Part shown: positions 3,409 through 6,171 of the stretch, piece after piece | Numbering within the stretch: position 1 is the stretch's first letter | How the letters are laid out: the number at the start of each line of letters is the position of its first letter | Origin: Treponema sp. | GTDB taxonomy: Bacteria > Spirochaetota > Spirochaetia > Treponematales > Breznakiellaceae | NCBI GenBank assembly: GCA_031257715.1 | Contig: JAIROE010000306.1 | Location: forward strand, 1-6,171 | Reading direction: 5' to 3' | DNA: 6,171 bases | Translations under genes and position numbers: made by a program | Notes under the pieces: generated by a model | Seen by the model: only the letters and a program-made list of their open reading frames with translations | The model's database searches: none | What the model was told of the DNA's origin: nothing

Positions 3409-6171
3409 GGTAAAGAAAGTGATCGTCCTCGGATCAGGCGGCCTTAAAATAGGACAGGCCGGGGAGTTTGACTATTCGGGATCACAGGCGCTCAAGGCGC
3501 TGCGTGAAGAAGGAATCAAAACCGTACTGGTGAATCCCAATATCGCCACTATACAAACAAGTGAAGGCATGGCCGATGCGACGTACTTCCTGCCGGTGAC
3601 CCCTGAGTATGTGAGGCAGGTAATCGAAAAGGAAAGGCCCGACGGAATCTTTCTTTCCTTCGGCGGACAGACCGCCCTTAACTGCGGGGTCGCCCTTGAG
3701 CGGGACGGGACCCTTTACAAGTACGGCGTGCGGGTTCTGGGAACGCCGGTGCGGGCCATTGAAGACACCGAAGACAGGGAACGTTTTGTAAGGCGCCTTG
3801 GGGAAATCGGGGCCCTTGTTCCGCGGAGTACGGCTGTGGCGGGAAAGAGCGGCGCCGAGGCGGCCGGAAAGGCGGCGGCGGAGGCCGCGGAGCGCATCGG
3901 ATATCCGGTGATGATACGGGCCGCCTACGCCTTGGGCGGTTCAGGATCGGGAATATGCCGGAATGAAAAGGAACTCAGGCGCCGCTGTGACCGCGTCTTC
4001 GCGCGTACCAGCGAAACAGGAGAATCGCCCCAAGTTCTCATTGAAGAATGGCTGGGGGGCTGGAAAGAAATCGAATACGAAGTAGTCCGGGACGCAAACG
4101 ACAACTGCATTACCGTCTGCAACATGGAGAACTTCGATCCCCTTGGCATACACACAGGCGAAAGCATCGTGGTGGCCCCGTCGCAGACCCTTACCGATTC
4201 GGAGTACCACAAACTGCGCCGCATCGCCATTGACGTGATACGGCATCTGGGCATTGTAGGTGAATGCAACATACAGTACGCCCTTGATCCCAAATCGGAA
4301 GATTACCGCATCATCGAAGTAAACGCCCGGCTTTCGCGGAGCTCCGCCCTTGCTTCCAAGGCGACAGGCTATCCGCTGGCCTTTGTCGCGGCAAAACTTG
4401 CGCTGGGCCATTCTCTCATTGACATAGAGAATCACATTACGCGGGCAACAAAATCCTGTTTTGAACCTGCTCTCGATTACATCGTGGTCAAGATCCCCCG
4501 CTGGGATCTTTCCAAATTCAAAAACGTGGATCTGCGAATAGGTTCCGAAATGAAATCGGTCGGGGAAGTGATGTCCATAGGCCGCGGTTTTGAGGAGGCG
4601 TTGCAGAAGGCGCTTCGCATGACGGGCACCGGCGCGCCGGGGCTTGCCGGGGACGATTCCCTCTGCGGCGCGGGAAGCGGCCGCGGCTTCGGCGGAAAAG
4701 AAGGACAGGCGGATATACGCGACGCCCTTGCGCGGCCGACGGACAGACGGATCTTCGTGATATACCGGGCCCTTGCCGAAGGCTGGACCGTCGAGCGCAT
4801 ACACAAACTGACCGGCATAGACAAATGGTTCCTCCATAAAATGGCAAACATCCTTTTGTGTGAAAAAGATCTCCGCGCGGCAAAAGAAAGCCTGGACAGG
4901 GAACTTCTCGCGCGCGCAAAGCGCATGGGATTTTCCGACGGACGCATAGGAGAATTTTCCGGCACGGGCGAGGCGGAAATACGGACCCTGCGGGAAGAGT
5001 ACCGCATACGGCCCAGCGTCAAACAGATAGACACGCTGGCGGCGGAATATCCGGCAAAAACAAATTACCTTTACATGACCTATGGAACGGGCGGCGCGGT
5101 AAACGACGACACCGCCCCGGCGGCGCGGGGAGTCATGGTACTTGGGTCGGGGGCGTACCGCATAGGGAGCAGCGTGGAATTCGACTGGTGCTGCGTGAAC
5201 GCCGTGCAGACGGCGCGTGCCCTGGGCCGCTATTCGATCATGGTGAACTGCAATCCCGAAACGGTCTCCACCGATTACGACATGTGCGACAGGCTCTACT
5301 TTGAAGAATTGACGCTGGAACGCATACTCGACATCTGGGAACGGGAACACCCCGGCGGCATCATCCTTTCCATGGGCGGACAGATTCCCAACAACCTTGC
5401 GACAAAACTCTACACGGCGGGAACGGTAATCTACGGCACAAGTCCCGAATCCATAGACATGGCCGAAGACCGGAACAAATTCTCGGGGCTCCTCGACAGT
5501 CTTGACATAGAGCAGCCCGAATGGAAGGAACTGACCGATCTTGCCTCGGCAAAAAAATTCGCCGCGGAGGCGGGCTATCCGGTGTTGATACGGCCGAGCT
5601 ATGTCCTTTCGGGCGCCGCGATGAATGTTGCGTGGGATGACGCGAGCCTTGAAAAATCACTGGGCCTTGCGGCGGACGTTTCCCCCGAACATCCTGTAGT
5701 CATCTCCAAGTTCGTGGAAAATTCCAAGGAGATAGAAATAGACGCGGTAGCAAAGCGCGGCGAAATTATCTTTCACGCGATCACCGAACACATAGAAAAT
5801 GCCGGCGTCCATTCGGGCGACGCGACGGTCGTGCTTCCCGCCCAGCGGCTCTATATAGAAACGGTTCGGAAGATACGGCGCATCAGCGAACAGATAGCCC
5901 GCGCGCTTGATATTACCGGGCCTTTCAACATACAGTTCCTCGCCCAGCGCAACCGGGTGCGCGTCATCGAATGCAACCTCCGCGCATCGCGGAGCTTCCC
6001 TTTCTGCTCAAAAACAAGCCGGGTGAACATGATAGATCTCGCTGTGCGGGCCATGCTCGACGAAAAGGTTGAAAAGCCGTCCGTCTCCGCCCTCGACCTT
6101 GAATGGGTGGGAGTAAAGGCGGCGCAGTTCAGTTTTTCACGGCTTCATGGCGCGGATCCCGTGAGCGGCGT
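3392..6171 (+). CDS. carB: Carbamoyl-phosphate synthase large subunit, CAD-like type (3' truncated by window)
   Basis: Makes carbamoyl phosphate from bicarbonate, two ATP and CarA-derived ammonia. 926 codons are present without a stop; the family is ~1,070 residues, so about 150 are missing. First synthetase half: [20 protein letters not shown] (~13-32), [12 protein letters not shown]-grasp loop R176[11 protein letters not shown] (to 187), [12 protein letters not shown] (223-234), [13 protein letters not shown], and metal-binding Glu309-Val-Asn311 followed by [18 protein letters not shown] central oligomerisation-type region includes RIFVI and KWFLHKM. Second half: [16 protein letters not shown] (584-599), MGGQIPNN, R734[11 protein letters not shown], and Glu860-Cys-Asn862 with SRSFPF. 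The last residues, [17 protein letters not shown], lead into the C-terminal regulatory (MGS-like) domain. Wording throughout matches animal CAD and Bacteroidota CarB, not E. coli. A Gly-rich insertion (414-438) and an Ala-rich stretch (154-167) are unusual. The start overlaps the carA stop (ATGA) with AGGGA three bases upstream. Confidence 0.98.
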   Translation, partial: MNSRETVKKVIVLGSGGLKIGQAGEFDYSGSQALKALREEGIKTVLVNPNIATIQTSEGMADATYFLPVTPEYVRQVIEKERPDGIFLSFGGQTALNCGVALERDGTLYKYGVRVLGTPVRAIEDTEDRERFVRRLGEIGALVPRSTAVAGKSGAEAAGKAAAEAAERIGYPVMIRAAYALGGSGSGICRNEKELRRRCDRVFARTSETGESPQVLIEEWLGGWKEIEYEVVRDANDNCITVCNMENFDPLGIHTGESIVVAPSQTLTDSEYHKLRRIAIDVIRHLGIVGECNIQYALDPKSEDYRIIEVNARLSRSSALASKATGYPLAFVAAKLALGHSLIDIENHITRATKSCFEPALDYIVVKIPRWDLSKFKNVDLRIGSEMKSVGEVMSIGRGFEEALQKALRMTGTGAPGLAGDDSLCGAGSGRGFGGKEGQADIRDALARPTDRRIFVIYRALAEGWTVERIHKLTGIDKWFLHKMANILLCEKDLRAAKESLDRELLARAKRMGFSDGRIGEFSGTGEAEIRTLREEYRIRPSVKQIDTLAAEYPAKTNYLYMTYGTGGAVNDDTAPAARGVMVLGSGAYRIGSSVEFDWCCVNAVQTARALGRYSIMVNCNPETVSTDYDMCDRLYFEELTLERILDIWEREHPGGIILSMGGQIPNNLATKLYTAGTVIYGTSPESIDMAEDRNKFSGLLDSLDIEQPEWKELTDLASAKKFAAEAGYPVLIRPSYVLSGAAMNVAWDDASLEKSLGLAADVSPEHPVVISKFVENSKEIEIDAVAKRGEIIFHAITEHIENAGVHSGDATVVLPAQRLYIETVRKIRRISEQIARALDITGPFNIQFLAQRNRVRVIECNLRASRSFPFCSKTSRVNMIDLAVRAMLDEKVEKPSVSALDLEWVGVKAAQFSFSRLHGADPVSG

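Noticed and set aside
3941..5350. 469-codon open frame on the minus strand opposite carB
   Set aside because: Its codons lie exactly opposite carB codons, so its stops would need TTA, CTA or TCA in carB, which are rare or absent there; it ends where carB has TCA (3941-3943). The encoded sequence has no recognisable motif, while carB is fully conserved across the span.
1..6171. Mobile element, defence system, CRISPR array or RNA gene
   Set aside because: No transposase or integrase motifs, no direct-repeat/spacer pattern, no tRNA-like cloverleaf and no toxin-antitoxin or nuclease genes were seen; the content is metabolic and transport genes.

Overview
The window looks like ordinary bacterial chromosome, GC-rich (high 50s % by eye), carrying five recognisable protein genes and short intergenic gaps. 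Organism clues: the carbamoyl-phosphate synthase (CPS) is of the type shared by animal CAD, Bacteroidota and some spirochaetes rather than the E. coli type; promoter-like sites are of the sigma-70 kind (a perfect TATAAT is present); and the Ile codon ATA is used heavily despite the GC richness, while Leu TTA/CTA are nearly absent. My best guess is a spirochaete of the Treponema group. This is an inference of moderate to low confidence; a GC-rich relative of Bacteroidota or Fibrobacterota is the main alternative.

Layout. Positions 1-254 hold no gene I can defend, only two inverted repeats; the one at 216-249 lies five bases past the azlD stop and is a candidate 3' end of the leftward operon. 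A leftward two-gene operon follows, azlC (596-1405) then azlD (255-602), with a 7-base overlap; together they encode an AzlCD-type branched-chain amino acid exporter. A 54-bp divergent promoter region (1406-1459) separates azlC from a rightward gene for an AMMECR1-domain protein (amrA, 1460-2038). After a 157-bp gap with a T-rich tandem repeat and a probable promoter comes the rightward operon carA (2196-3395) and carB (3392-beyond 6171), joined by an ATGA overlap. They encode the glutaminase and synthetase subunits of CPS, which supplies carbamoyl phosphate for pyrimidines and arginine. carB is cut by the window edge just as its C-terminal regulatory domain begins.

I see no mobile element, CRISPR array, RNA gene or defence cassette, and no clear novel system. 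The most interesting points are: (1) both CPS subunits resemble the eukaryotic CAD type; (2) the two rightward transcription units each have a -10-like hexamer ending exactly 6 bases before the only possible ATG and no usable Shine-Dalgarno sequence, suggesting leaderless mRNAs, whereas the internal gene azlD has a strong Shine-Dalgarno; (3) the azlC and amrA promoters appear to share their -35 region inside a small palindrome; (4) the carA/carB junction is a 17-bp near-exact tandem duplication; (5) several core proteins carry low-complexity or repeat insertions in loops and linkers.
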